DNA from: Pedosphaera sp.
GTDB lineage: Bacteria > Verrucomicrobiota > Verrucomicrobiia > Limisphaerales > UBA1096
NCBI GenBank assembly: GCA_022451065.1
Contig: JAKUOU010000030.1
Coordinates: 1-40,502, forward strand
Reading direction: 5' to 3'
DNA length: 40,502 bases
Part shown: one piece after another, positions 29,058 to 40,364 of the stretch
Layout: each line of letters opens with the position of its first letter
Numbering within the stretch: the first letter of the stretch is position 1
Notes under the pieces: generated by a model
The model's database searches: none
Told to the model about the DNA's origin: nothing
Seen by the model: only the letters and a program-made list of their open reading frames with translations
Position numbers and translations under genes: made by a program

Positions 29058-31901
29058 ATGAAAAAACAAAGCATACTTGTTGTTGTCGCGCTTGGCCTTG
29101 CGACGGTTGGTTCCGCACCCGCTCAATCACCAGTACCCACTCCGTCTAAGACGGCCACCAAGCCGACAACCGTCAAGCCGGACTTTCCGTCTTACACGAC
29201 GGTGATCAAGGGCTACGAACAGATCATTTCGAGCATGGACAAGAAGTCCAGCCTGTTCTCCATCTATGTGCGCAAGAAGGATCAACAGATGCTCGGTGTG
29301 CTGCCGGCTGGGTTTGAGTCGAAGAAATTTTTCATCGCCACGACCGTGGCCAGTGGCGAGACGTATGCCGGCCTGCAGGCGGGCGAGAAGTACGTTTATT
29401 TCAAGCGGCTCGACAAGCGGTTGCTGATCATCCAGCCGAACCTCGCGGTGCGCTCCACCGGTGACCAAGAGTCGAAGTCCTCCGTCAAGCGCCTCTTCAC
29501 CGACCGGGTGATTGTGGATGTACCAATCCTCACGTTGTTGCCGAAGAACCGGCCGGTGATCGACATGGACGCGCTGTTCGTTGGCCAGGCATCGAAATTT
29601 TTCGGTAGCAAGGGATCAGGGTTCAATGCGCGACTAGCGCAGATTCGCACCGCCAAGGCGTTCCCGGGCAACGTTGAATTGGCCTTCACCGCGCCGGCGG
29701 CCAATGGCGTACTCAAGACATTGCACTACTCGATCAGTGCGATAGTCCCTAACAAGACCTATAAGCCACGCTTGGCCGACCAGCGGGTGGGCTACTTCAC
29801 TACAAGCTACTCCGACCTCGGCAAGTACGTCGACGAGCAGAAGAAGATCCGCTACATCAACCGCTGGCATCTCGAGAAGGCCGACACCAAGCTCAAGGTC
29901 AGCCCGGTCAAGAACCCGATCATTTTCTACATCGAGCACACCACGCCGGTGCGCTACCGCCGCTGGGTTCGCGAGGGGATCCTGATGTGGAACAAGGCCT
30001 ACGAGAAGATCGGCTTGGCCAACGCCATCGAGGTCTACTACCAGGACGCCACCACTGGAGCGCACATGGAGAAGGATCCCGAGGATGCCCGGTACAACTT
30101 TGTCCGCTGGCTCAACAACGACGTCGGCACCGCCATCGGGCCGAGCCGTGTCAACCCATTGACCGGCCAAATTCTCGACGCCGACATTATTTTGACCGAC
30201 GGCTGGATTCGCCATTACTGGAAGCAATTCAACGAAATTATGCCGGACATTGCTATGGAAGGATTTGCGCCGGAGACACTCGCTTGGCTCAAGGGACATC
30301 CCGAGTGGGATCCGCGGGTTCGCTTGGCTCATCCCTCTATGCGTGACTCCATCAAGGCCGAGCTCGCCGCCCACGGGGCGGAGGCCTACGGCGGTCATCT
30401 CTTGGCCAAGGTTGATGGCGAGTTGATTGGCGACAATGAGTTTGACGGCCTGTACGGGCGCACCAGCCAATGCAACGGACTTTGCCGCGCGGCCGATGCC
30501 ATGTCGCTCGACCTGGCCACCATGCGGTTCACCTTTGAGTTGGAAGCCGAGGCGGCCAAGGAGGAGGGTGATGCAAAAAAGGATGAGAAAGAAGACAAGC
30601 CCAAGCCAAAAGAAACCGAGGTCAAGCTGGATGGGGTGCCAGAGTGGTTCATCGGCCCTCTGATAGCTGAGTTAGTCGCGCATGAGGTGGGCCACACGCT
30701 TGGTTTGCGGCACAACTTTAAGGCCTCAAGCATATATTCACTCGAAAAAATAAACAGCGATGAGATCAAGGGTAAGGAAACGCTCGCCGGTTCGGTAATG
30801 GATTACCTGCCGATCAACATGTACAAGGGCGTCGGTAAAAAACAGGGCGACCATACCATGACCGGTATCGGCCCGTACGACATTTGGGCCATCGAGTACG
30901 GCTACTCCATCGTAAGTAAGCCGGAGGAACTGAAGAAAATCCTGAGCCGCGTGTCTGATCCCAAGTTGCAGTTCGCCACCGACGAGGACACGATCGGCCC
31001 CGACCCGTTCGCACGCCGCTATGACTTTGGTGCGAACCCGATTCAGTACGCACACAACCAGATGAACATCGTGAAACATCACCGTGGGCAGTTGCTCGAT
31101 CACTTTGTCAAGAAGGGTCAAAGCTGGGCCAAGGCGCGTTATGGGTATCAGCTCACGTTGTCTCTGCAGGCGCGTGCGTTGAGCATGATGGGCAACTGGA
31201 TTGGTGGCTCCTTTTTAAACCGCGACAAAAAAGGAGATCCCGGCGACCGCTACCCGGTAACACCGGTGCCAGCCAAGCAGCAGCGCGAGGCGCTCGAGTT
31301 CATGCTCGAGAACGCCTTCAAGGACGAGGCGTTCGGCCTCAACACCGGGTTGCTGCGTCGCATGAGCAGCGACCGTTGGATCGACAACTTGTCCAGTTCT
31401 ATGACCGACGCCTCCTGGCCGGTGCATGAAAAGGTCATGGGCATCCAGGCTTCAACGCTCACCATGATTCTCAACCCAACCTCGCTGGGCCGCGTGTACG
31501 ACAACGAATTCCTCGTTGAGGCTGATAAGGATGCCATCACGCTGCCTGAGATTCTGGGCAAACTCGACGCTGCCGTCTGGACCGAGTTGAAGGATCTTGC
31601 CAAGGGCGAGCACACCGCCCGCAAGCCGCTGATCTCGAGCCTGCGCCGTAACCTCCAGCGTGAACACCTCGAGCGCATGGTCAGCCTCAGCATGCCCGGC
31701 TCCTGGCGTGGGGCCAGTTCGCGGCCGCTGGCTAACCTGGCCACGCAGCAGCTCCGCAGTTTAGCCAAGCGCGTCGACGCAGCGCAAAAAGCTGAGGGTG
31801 TGAAACTCGATCCCTATACCTCTGCTCACCTTTCCGAAGCCAGCGAGCTGATCAAAAAGACCCTTGACGCGGGCATAGTCTACGGCAGCACGAAGATTTA
31901 A
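29058..31901 (+). CDS. Secreted zinc-dependent metalloprotease (DUF5117/DUF4953-like); the ORF track starts at 29043
   Basis: Signal peptide MKKQSILVVVALGLATVGSAPAQ; HEVGHTLGLRHNF (HExxHxxGxxH at nt 30681-30713); downstream SVMDYLPIN Met-turn-like motif. Confidence 0.9.
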   Translation: MKKQSILVVVALGLATVGSAPAQSPVPTPSKTATKPTTVKPDFPSYTTVIKGYEQIISSMDKKSSLFSIYVRKKDQQMLGVLPAGFESKKFFIATTVASGETYAGLQAGEKYVYFKRLDKRLLIIQPNLAVRSTGDQESKSSVKRLFTDRVIVDVPILTLLPKNRPVIDMDALFVGQASKFFGSKGSGFNARLAQIRTAKAFPGNVELAFTAPAANGVLKTLHYSISAIVPNKTYKPRLADQRVGYFTTSYSDLGKYVDEQKKIRYINRWHLEKADTKLKVSPVKNPIIFYIEHTTPVRYRRWVREGILMWNKAYEKIGLANAIEVYYQDATTGAHMEKDPEDARYNFVRWLNNDVGTAIGPSRVNPLTGQILDADIILTDGWIRHYWKQFNEIMPDIAMEGFAPETLAWLKGHPEWDPRVRLAHPSMRDSIKAELAAHGAEAYGGHLLAKVDGELIGDNEFDGLYGRTSQCNGLCRAADAMSLDLATMRFTFELEAEAAKEEGDAKKDEKEDKPKPKETEVKLDGVPEWFIGPLIAELVAHEVGHTLGLRHNFKASSIYSLEKINSDEIKGKETLAGSVMDYLPINMYKGVGKKQGDHTMTGIGPYDIWAIEYGYSIVSKPEELKKILSRVSDPKLQFATDEDTIGPDPFARRYDFGANPIQYAHNQMNIVKHHRGQLLDHFVKKGQSWAKARYGYQLTLSLQARALSMMGNWIGGSFLNRDKKGDPGDRYPVTPVPAKQQREALEFMLENAFKDEAFGLNTGLLRRMSSDRWIDNLSSSMTDASWPVHEKVMGIQASTLTMILNPTSLGRVYDNEFLVEADKDAITLPEILGKLDAAVWTELKDLAKGEHTARKPLISSLRRNLQREHLERMVSLSMPGSWRGASSRPLANLATQQLRSLAKRVDAAQKAEGVKLDPYTSAHLSEASELIKKTLDAGIVYGSTKI

Positions 31902-31919
31902 CCAGCCAACACCAGCCCA

Positions 31920-31937
31920 AGCCAAGCACTTGGCCAA
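31920..31937 (-). repeat. 18-bp dimeric palindrome element TTGGCCAAGTGCTTGGCT (copy 2, minus orientation)
   Basis: agccaagcacttggccaa is the exact reverse complement of 13683-13700. Confidence 0.9.
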
Positions 31938-31942
31938 TTTCA

Positions 31943-31974
31943 ACCGGCGGCTCTTCGCAGTGCCGCCGGTTTTC
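31943..31974 (+). terminator. Rho-independent terminator after the metalloprotease gene
   Basis: ACCGGCGGC-tcttcgcagt-GCCGCCGGT followed by TTTCTTT; perfect 9-bp stem. Confidence 0.88.
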
Positions 31975-32084
31975 TTTCGGTGTTTGGTGAGAAAATTGAC
32001 TTTGTTTCTGGCTGATTTTTAATCAAACTCCGCGCGTTCTCTGGCCAGCTAAGCGCATGGCTAAACTAGACACAAACCAGAACC

Positions 32085-33719
32085 ATGAGTGACTCGAACG
32101 ATCCTCTTTCTGCCGAAAAGAATCTCCTCGCCGAGGCGAACCAAAAACCGCTCCTTGCCCGCTGGGGTACTTTCGCCAAGCTGTCCGGCCCCGGTTGGCT
32201 GCAGGGCGCGATCACCCTCGGTGGTGGTTCGCTTGCTGGCAGCCTTTATATTGGGGTGATTGGTGGCTACGAGCTGCTATGGCTCCAACCGCTGATGATG
32301 ATCTTCGGTGTGCTGATGCTCTCGGTTATCGGTTACGTCACGCTCTCCACCGGCGAGAAACCGTTTCGCGCCATCAACAAGCACATCAACCCGGTGCTCG
32401 GCTGGGGTTGGCTTATTGCCGCGCTACTCGCCAACCTCGTTTGGGCGATGCCGCAGTTCTCGCTTGGAACGGCTGCCATCCAGCAGAACTTTGGTATCCT
32501 CGATGGCGCCTACGGCAAGTACATCTGCGCGCTGCTTTTGTTTGTCATCGGATCGGCAGTTGTGTGGTCGTACGACAGCGGCAGCAGAGGGGTGAAGGTT
32601 TTTGAGATCATCCTGAAAATTATGGTGGCCGTTGTGGTGCTGAGTTTCTTCGGTGTGGTGGTTGTGATGTCTGGCAGCCTCAATTGGGGGGCGATTTTCG
32701 CCGGCTTCATTCCAAATTTCAGCCTGCTCTCCGAGCCGGCGTCCAAGTTCACGGAAATTATCAGGGAATCGAGTGACCCGGGCTACTGGAACGATATCAT
32801 TCTCAGTTCGCAGCGCGATCGGATGGTCACTGCCGCCGCCACCGCTGTGGGTATCAACATGACCTTCCTGTTGCCGTACTCTATGCTGCGCAAGGGCTGG
32901 GGCAGGGAACACCGAGGCTTGGCTACGTTCGATCTTTCGCTTGGATTGTTCCTGCCGTTTTTTCTGGCTACGACCTGCGTGGTGATCGCTTCCGCTAGCC
33001 AGTTCCACGGGCAATGGGATGAAGGACTGCTCGATCCTGCAAAGAGAACTGCGCTGACAGAAAAGTTGCAGGACGCTTACGGCAAAAATTTATCCGGCAT
33101 ACAGGCCAAGCTCGGTGAAACCAAAGAACCAAACGAAACGGACAAGCAACTTGCCGCGATGCTCGTGAGTCGCGACGCATTTCAACTGGCTGGTTCGCTG
33201 GAAAACCTCACCGACAACAAGGCCGTGTCGCAGATAGTTTTTGGTATCGGTGTGCTTGGCATGGCGGTATCGACCATTATCATTTTGATGCTGATCAACG
33301 GCTTCGCCATTACCGAGTTGCTTGGGGCTGAAATCGGCGGCATGAAACATAAGATTGGTTCGATTCTTCCGGGCATTACGGGTGCGTTGGGCTTCCTATT
33401 CCTTTGGGGCGATGGGGACGCCCGCTTTTGGCTGGCCGTGCCGACGAGTGTGTTCGGTATGGTGCTGTTGCCAATCGCCTACATCACCTTTTTCCTGATG
33501 ATCAACAGCAAGAGCCTCATGGGAGACGCACTGCCGCAGGGCAACAAACGCATCGCGCTGAATATTGCAATGCTCGTGGCACTGATTGCTGCCACTATCG
33601 GTGCGGGTTGGTCGATTTGGAGCAAGGTTCAGTGGACAGGCGTTGCCATAGTCAGTGTCTTCATGCTTGCGGCGTTGGTCGCTCATTTCCTTCGGGTTGA
33701 TCGACCGACGGAAAATTAA
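32085..33719 (+). CDS. Divergent Nramp-like multi-pass membrane transporter
   Basis: 544 aa, about 11 TM-like segments. FAKLSGPGWLQGAITLGGGSLAGSLYIG resembles the Nramp TM1 region; later segments IIILMLINGFAITELLG and LPIAYITFFLMINS are also consistent. Confidence 0.7.
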   Translation: MSDSNDPLSAEKNLLAEANQKPLLARWGTFAKLSGPGWLQGAITLGGGSLAGSLYIGVIGGYELLWLQPLMMIFGVLMLSVIGYVTLSTGEKPFRAINKHINPVLGWGWLIAALLANLVWAMPQFSLGTAAIQQNFGILDGAYGKYICALLLFVIGSAVVWSYDSGSRGVKVFEIILKIMVAVVVLSFFGVVVVMSGSLNWGAIFAGFIPNFSLLSEPASKFTEIIRESSDPGYWNDIILSSQRDRMVTAAATAVGINMTFLLPYSMLRKGWGREHRGLATFDLSLGLFLPFFLATTCVVIASASQFHGQWDEGLLDPAKRTALTEKLQDAYGKNLSGIQAKLGETKEPNETDKQLAAMLVSRDAFQLAGSLENLTDNKAVSQIVFGIGVLGMAVSTIIILMLINGFAITELLGAEIGGMKHKIGSILPGITGALGFLFLWGDGDARFWLAVPTSVFGMVLLPIAYITFFLMINSKSLMGDALPQGNKRIALNIAMLVALIAATIGAGWSIWSKVQWTGVAIVSVFMLAALVAHFLRVDRPTEN

Positions 33720-33723
33720 GTCG

Positions 33724-34584
33724 ATGGGGTTGCTCAATATTCTAGGCGCGAAAAATCCCGAGCCGGGTCAGTCCGGTCATTTTGGGGATTACGATCTGCA
33801 GGAGGTTGTCAATAGCGGCGGCATGGCCGACATTTGGCTGGCAACCGATCTCGACAAGCATCCCGTTGCCGTGCGTCGCCTGCACCCCGAGCTACGCAGG
33901 GATTCCAAGGCCAGGAAACGCTTCATCCGCGGCTGCGAGATTCTCGCCAAGGTCTGCGATCACGACCGCATCGTCACCTATTTCGAGCATGGCAAAGTCA
34001 AGGGAGACCACTATCTCGCGATGGAATATTGCGAGTTTCCGAATCTCAAGATTCTCATCTCCCGTGCCGATCCGGTGCTGGAGGAGTATGTCGGCAACAT
34101 CCTGATTGATGTCGCCGAGGCGCTCGAGCACGTCCACAACTGCGGTTATCTGCACTACGATTTCAAGCCGGAGAATATTCTGGTCAGCCGCAACGGCAAC
34201 GTCCGCCTATGCGATTTTGACCTCTCACGGCCCATTCCCGAGACCCCGACCCGAATGCCGGACAATCCCGGCACGCCGGTTTACATGGCGCCGGAACAGT
34301 TGCGCGGGCGCGAGATCGACCAGCGGGTCGATATCTTCGCCTTCGGCGTGACCATGTACGAGTCGCTGACCGGCCAGAAGCCGTTCAACGGTGAGACCAG
34401 CCGCGAGGTGTTGCTGAAGCAAAAGAACCGCGACCAGCATTTTGCGTTGCCCCGCGATCTTAATCCTTCCATCCCCGAGGATGTTGAGAGGATCATCCTT
34501 AAATGCATTGAGTTTGATGCCGACAAGCGTTACCCGCACATCAGCTACCTCGTTGCCGAACTCCGCAAAGCCCTTTACGTCTGA
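33724..34584 (+). CDS. Serine/threonine protein kinase-like protein with atypical catalytic motifs; the ORF track starts at 33655
   Basis: GDYDLQEVVNSGGMADIWLATDLDKHPVAVRRLHPEL, GYLHYDFKPENILVSRNGNVRLCDFDLSRP, GTPVYMAPEQLRGREIDQRVDIFAFGVTMYESLTGQKPF. Confidence 0.9.
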   Translation: MGLLNILGAKNPEPGQSGHFGDYDLQEVVNSGGMADIWLATDLDKHPVAVRRLHPELRRDSKARKRFIRGCEILAKVCDHDRIVTYFEHGKVKGDHYLAMEYCEFPNLKILISRADPVLEEYVGNILIDVAEALEHVHNCGYLHYDFKPENILVSRNGNVRLCDFDLSRPIPETPTRMPDNPGTPVYMAPEQLRGREIDQRVDIFAFGVTMYESLTGQKPFNGETSREVLLKQKNRDQHFALPRDLNPSIPEDVERIILKCIEFDADKRYPHISYLVAELRKALYV

Positions 34585-34593
34585 CTCTATCTT

Positions 34594-35061
34594 ATGCCGT
34601 ACAGAATCATTGGAGTCGATTTACGAGAGTACGGTCCGGTTGAAACGGAGGAAATACGGGAGTGGATCCACGAGGGTCGTGCCGATGCGAACACTCTTGT
34701 CTGCGATGTTGATGACAAACAGTGGGTAAAGCTGTGCGACCTGATGGAGGTGGTAGATGCCCTTCCCCAGAAGCCAACTGACGGGCCGCAGGCCACGATC
34801 CGGATAAACTACCTTGTCGCGGCGATTCTCTGCACCCTGTTTTGCTGCCTTCCGTTTGGCATCGCCGGCATCCTGTTCGCTGCCCAAGCCAACTCTAAGG
34901 CGAAACAAGGGGATATTCATGGTGCAACGGCCGCAGCGTCAAAAGCCAAGCTAATGTGCATCCTGAGTTTTGTGCTGGGTCTGATCAGCCTCATGTGGTT
35001 TTTCAGCAGTGGCGAGTTCAACCGGATACTGCAGGAAATGCAGGAAACTTTGCCGCGCTGA
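34594..35061 (+). CDS. GYF_2-like domain plus CD225/dispanin-like (or DUF4190-like) two-TM membrane protein
   Basis: MPYRIIGVDLREYGPVETEEIREWIHEGRADANTLVCDVDDKQWVKLCDL (GYF_2-like), then NYLVAAILCTLFCCLPFGIAGILFAAQANSKAKQGDIHGATAAASKAKLMCILSFVLGLI (CD225-like). Confidence 0.78.
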   Translation: MPYRIIGVDLREYGPVETEEIREWIHEGRADANTLVCDVDDKQWVKLCDLMEVVDALPQKPTDGPQATIRINYLVAAILCTLFCCLPFGIAGILFAAQANSKAKQGDIHGATAAASKAKLMCILSFVLGLISLMWFFSSGEFNRILQEMQETLPR

Positions 35062-35067
35062 TCGGCG

Positions 35068-35709
35068 CTAATTGAGCAAGCCGGCCAGCTTGGCGAATAA
35101 CGCCGCTTGGCCGGGCAGGTGCTCCGCTTGACCTTCGGCCGTCAACCAGCCGAAGCCTTCACCATAGGCCGGGCCGTTGACGACGCAGCCGCTGGTTTGG
35201 TTTTCTGAAATCTGCGCCCGCCCTTGACCAAGCGCCGAGTCGCGGTTGCCGTCGACCTCGTACTTCCAGCCGACCAAAAACGCCTTCTCAAACCAGACGC
35301 GCAGGCTGGTGATGATCTTCGGTGTTGGCTTGAGCTCTAGCAGCAACTCACCATCGCGAGTGCCGAGTTTGCCATGGTTCAGCGGCTCGAGTTTGCCACC
35401 GGTAGCCCGGCGAAAAACCTGTCCAGCGGCGAAATCGTTCACGGCGGCCGCGTGAAAAACCGCGTCGACCTTGGCCAAGCGCTCCAGTTTTTCAGCCAGG
35501 TCGGCTGTGGTGGTAAACATCTGAATTTCAACGTCTTCTGGAAGGTCGATGTGGGTGGCCAAGCGGCCGCGAAGTAGGGTTACCTCGTGGCCATCGCTGG
35601 CCAGTCGCTTGGCAAGCCCGGTGCCGAGCCGGCCGGTCGAGCGGTTGGTCAACCGGCGAACCTGGTCGATCGGCTCGTAGGTCGGTCCGGCGGTGACGAT
35701 GCAATGCAT
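35068..35709 (-). CDS. coaB: Stand-alone phosphopantothenate-cysteine ligase (CoaB/DFP domain); the ORF track starts at 35742 (TTG)
   Basis: MHCIVTAGPTYEPIDQVRRLTNRSTGRLGTGLAKRLASDGHEVTLLRG...DAVFHAAAVNDF; no CoaC flavoprotein domain is fused. Confidence 0.85.
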   Translation of the reverse strand: MHCIVTAGPTYEPIDQVRRLTNRSTGRLGTGLAKRLASDGHEVTLLRGRLATHIDLPEDVEIQMFTTTADLAEKLERLAKVDAVFHAAAVNDFAAGQVFRRATGGKLEPLNHGKLGTRDGELLLELKPTPKIITSLRVWFEKAFLVGWKYEVDGNRDSALGQGRAQISENQTSGCVVNGPAYGEGFGWLTAEGQAEHLPGQAALFAKLAGLLN

Positions 35710-35738
35710 GGGGCTTGTCGCTGGCCAAGCGCCACCGG

Positions 35739-37970
<2,232 letters not shown>

Positions 37971-38020
37971 GGCCGCCGACCTTACCGCCGGTCGCGTGAC
38001 CGGCAAAGCCGGAAAAATAC

Positions 38021-39304
38021 TCACCCCAGCTTGGCCAAGCGTGTGACAAACGCCTCGGCCATGTACTTGATGTTGAACGTATGCTCGGCGGCCTGACGGC
38101 CGGCAGCGGCGCATTTGGTCAAGCGCTCACGGTCGAGCAGCAACTGCCCAATCGCTTTGGCGAGGGCCTGCGGATCGCCTTTTGTGCACAGGGTGCCGGC
38201 TTGGTTTTGTTCAATGAGTTCCGGGAAGCTGGCATCGTTGGGCGCGACCACCGGAACGCCGCTAGCCATTGCCTCGACCACGTACAGGCCAAACGCCTCG
38301 CCGTACAGTGCTGGCACGCTGAGTACTGTGAGCCCACGGTAGAATGCGAGCTTCGCGTCGCGATCAAGATTTGGTCGGAAGGTCGCCTCGCCGAGCAGCC
38401 CTGCATCATGGAGTCGCGCCTTTTGTTTCTCGACGAACATTTTGTCGCTGGGCTGGCAGCCGCCGCCGACAGCCAGCTTGAGTCCCGGCACGGGGCCGGT
38501 TTGCTTCAAGAGGATGAACGTGTCGATGAGCATATCGAGTCCCTTCTCCGGGCACATGCGGGCGAAGTAGCCCAGCACCGGCGGATCGTTCGGCAGAGTG
38601 CTTGGTTCGAAGCCGTCGAGGTTGATGCCATTGTTGATATGCTCGAGCTTGGCGGCGGGGATCCCGGCGCGTTCGGCCATGGTGTTGGCATAATAGCGGG
38701 TCGGCGCGATGAACAGGTCGATGTCGGTGACGCGTTCGTGGAGCTCGGCCCACGTCTGTTCGCGCTGTGGGCTGGGCAGCGAGTCGAGGAACGCATCCTC
38801 GCCCTCGAGAAGGCAGACTACCGGCACGCCGAGCTCCTGCCGGATACGCTTGGCCAGGCCGGCGATCAATGCATTCGACAGGCAGACGACATCCGGTTGC
38901 TCGTGTTCCTTGAGCCAGATGATGAGCTGCTCGAGTTCGCGCGCTTGGTGGCCCGACTCGCCGCGCATCATCGAGAGCGTCAGATCGCCAACTTCTGCGC
39001 CCCGGGTCTTGCCGGCAAAGTTGCCAAGCCAGTTGAGCAGCCACCCGGAGGTGAACCAACGCCGGAGCCAGTTTGGCGCTTTTTGGAAACAGTCGAACTT
39101 CTGCCCGAGATAGACATTGAGCCCGCTGAAGAAGAGCGGCGTACCTTCGCTTTGATCCGCCTCATCCAGCGTGAACGGGAGGTACAGCGGGATCATCAGC
39201 GCATGGTGTCCCATTCGCCTGAGTTGCGCTACGAGGGCGTTGTCGCGGAAACAGTTCCCGCAGTACATACCCCCGGCGCCGGGTGTGATCTGGACGATAT
39301 TCAA
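38021..39304 (-). CDS. Family 4 glycosyltransferase (TTG start)
   Basis: [77 protein letters not shown]. Confidence 0.92.
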   Translation of the reverse strand: MNIVQITPGAGGMYCGNCFRDNALVAQLRRMGHHALMIPLYLPFTLDEADQSEGTPLFFSGLNVYLGQKFDCFQKAPNWLRRWFTSGWLLNWLGNFAGKTRGAEVGDLTLSMMRGESGHQARELEQLIIWLKEHEQPDVVCLSNALIAGLAKRIRQELGVPVVCLLEGEDAFLDSLPSPQREQTWAELHERVTDIDLFIAPTRYYANTMAERAGIPAAKLEHINNGINLDGFEPSTLPNDPPVLGYFARMCPEKGLDMLIDTFILLKQTGPVPGLKLAVGGGCQPSDKMFVEKQKARLHDAGLLGEATFRPNLDRDAKLAFYRGLTVLSVPALYGEAFGLYVVEAMASGVPVVAPNDASFPELIEQNQAGTLCTKGDPQALAKAIGQLLLDRERLTKCAAAGRQAAEHTFNIKYMAEAFVTRLAKLG

Positions 39305-39505
39305 GCCGCTGACTAGCTCCCCCGGAAGGCCGACAGTCTTTCCGAAGCCCCTCCGCTTGGCCAGCAGAAACGCAGGGGATGTCGTGCAACTGAAAACTTG
39401 AAAGCCCGCTTGACCAGGCGCACCGTCTGCCGACCAAGCAAATGACTTTAGGACTTGAACTTTTGGCCGTCGATGGTTCTTTTGCCGTTTGTCGGGGTTG
39501 GATTC

Positions 39506-40255
39506 ATGAAAAAAACAAGAGCCTTCACGTTAATTGAACTGCTGGTGGTTATCGCGATCATTGCGATCCTGGCTGCGTTGCTGCTGCCGGCGTTGTCCCG
39601 GGCCAAGGCCAAGGCCCAAGAGGCGTACTGCGTTAACAATAACAAACAGATCCTTCTCGCTGGCAAGATGTACACCTCGGACAACGACGACAAAAACGTC
39701 GTGATCTTCGTCCACCCGCCTTTTTCAAAAGTGTTCCACACCTGGTATGAGCTGCTCGATCCGTACCTGAATACAACCAACATCCTCGTTTGCCCGTCGC
39801 GCAAGGGCAAACGCATCAAGACCACCCACGTTGGCGGCACTCCCTTCCCATATCCTGTCGCCACCGACTACGCGATGAACCATGTCCTGGGTGGCGAGTT
39901 GAGCCACTGGGTCAACTATGTACACACCAAGGATTCCAATGTTAAAAATCATTCCAAGGTGGTTTATCTTGTGGACTCCGGTGTGCAGGCCAATGCCAGC
40001 AGAAATCCAAGCGTCGACGTGAATTCAACCACGAAATTAGGCGCGTTCATGATCGGCGATCCCGCCGTGATGATCAAAGGCTCCGGTTGTCCTCCCTGCA
40101 TGACCGGCCTGAGCAACCCGTGGTGGGGTGGCCCGCACCTGCGCCACGGCGGGCGCAGTGTCAACTCGCTCTCCGACGGACACGTCGAGGCGATGAATCC
40201 CTCTTGGTTTTACGCAAGGACGCCTTGGTTAAACCCGGCTATCGGCGGCGAGTAA
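39506..40255 (+). CDS. Prepilin-type N-terminal cleavage/methylation domain protein (H-X9-DG family); the ORF track starts at 39455
   Basis: [49 protein letters not shown]-terminal [18 protein letters not shown]. Confidence 0.93.
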   Translation: MKKTRAFTLIELLVVIAIIAILAALLLPALSRAKAKAQEAYCVNNNKQILLAGKMYTSDNDDKNVVIFVHPPFSKVFHTWYELLDPYLNTTNILVCPSRKGKRIKTTHVGGTPFPYPVATDYAMNHVLGGELSHWVNYVHTKDSNVKNHSKVVYLVDSGVQANASRNPSVDVNSTTKLGAFMIGDPAVMIKGSGCPPCMTGLSNPWWGGPHLRHGGRSVNSLSDGHVEAMNPSWFYARTPWLNPAIGGE

Positions 40256-40364
40256 CCTGCTCCCCGCTTGGCCAAGCAGGCAGACTGCTGTGTTTGAGGT
40301 TGTTTCATTTTTTTCAATTGCCGACTCTCCCTGTCTTGTTTTTTTTGTGGCCGGTAATCTCGCC

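Noticed and set aside
30681-30713. Metalloprotease as a novel enzyme class
   Set aside because: The HExxHxxGxxH motif and overall layout match a known family (DUF5117/DUF4953-type zincins), so it is unremarkable without further data.
37971-38114. Extended N-terminus of the YyaL-like ORF to 38114
   Set aside because: It would overlap the glycosyltransferase 3' end; the GTG at 37970 gives a proper lipoprotein signal peptide (ITGC lipobox).
38081-39316. 411-aa plus-strand ORF
   Set aside because: Antisense to the GT4 glycosyltransferase; shadow ORF.
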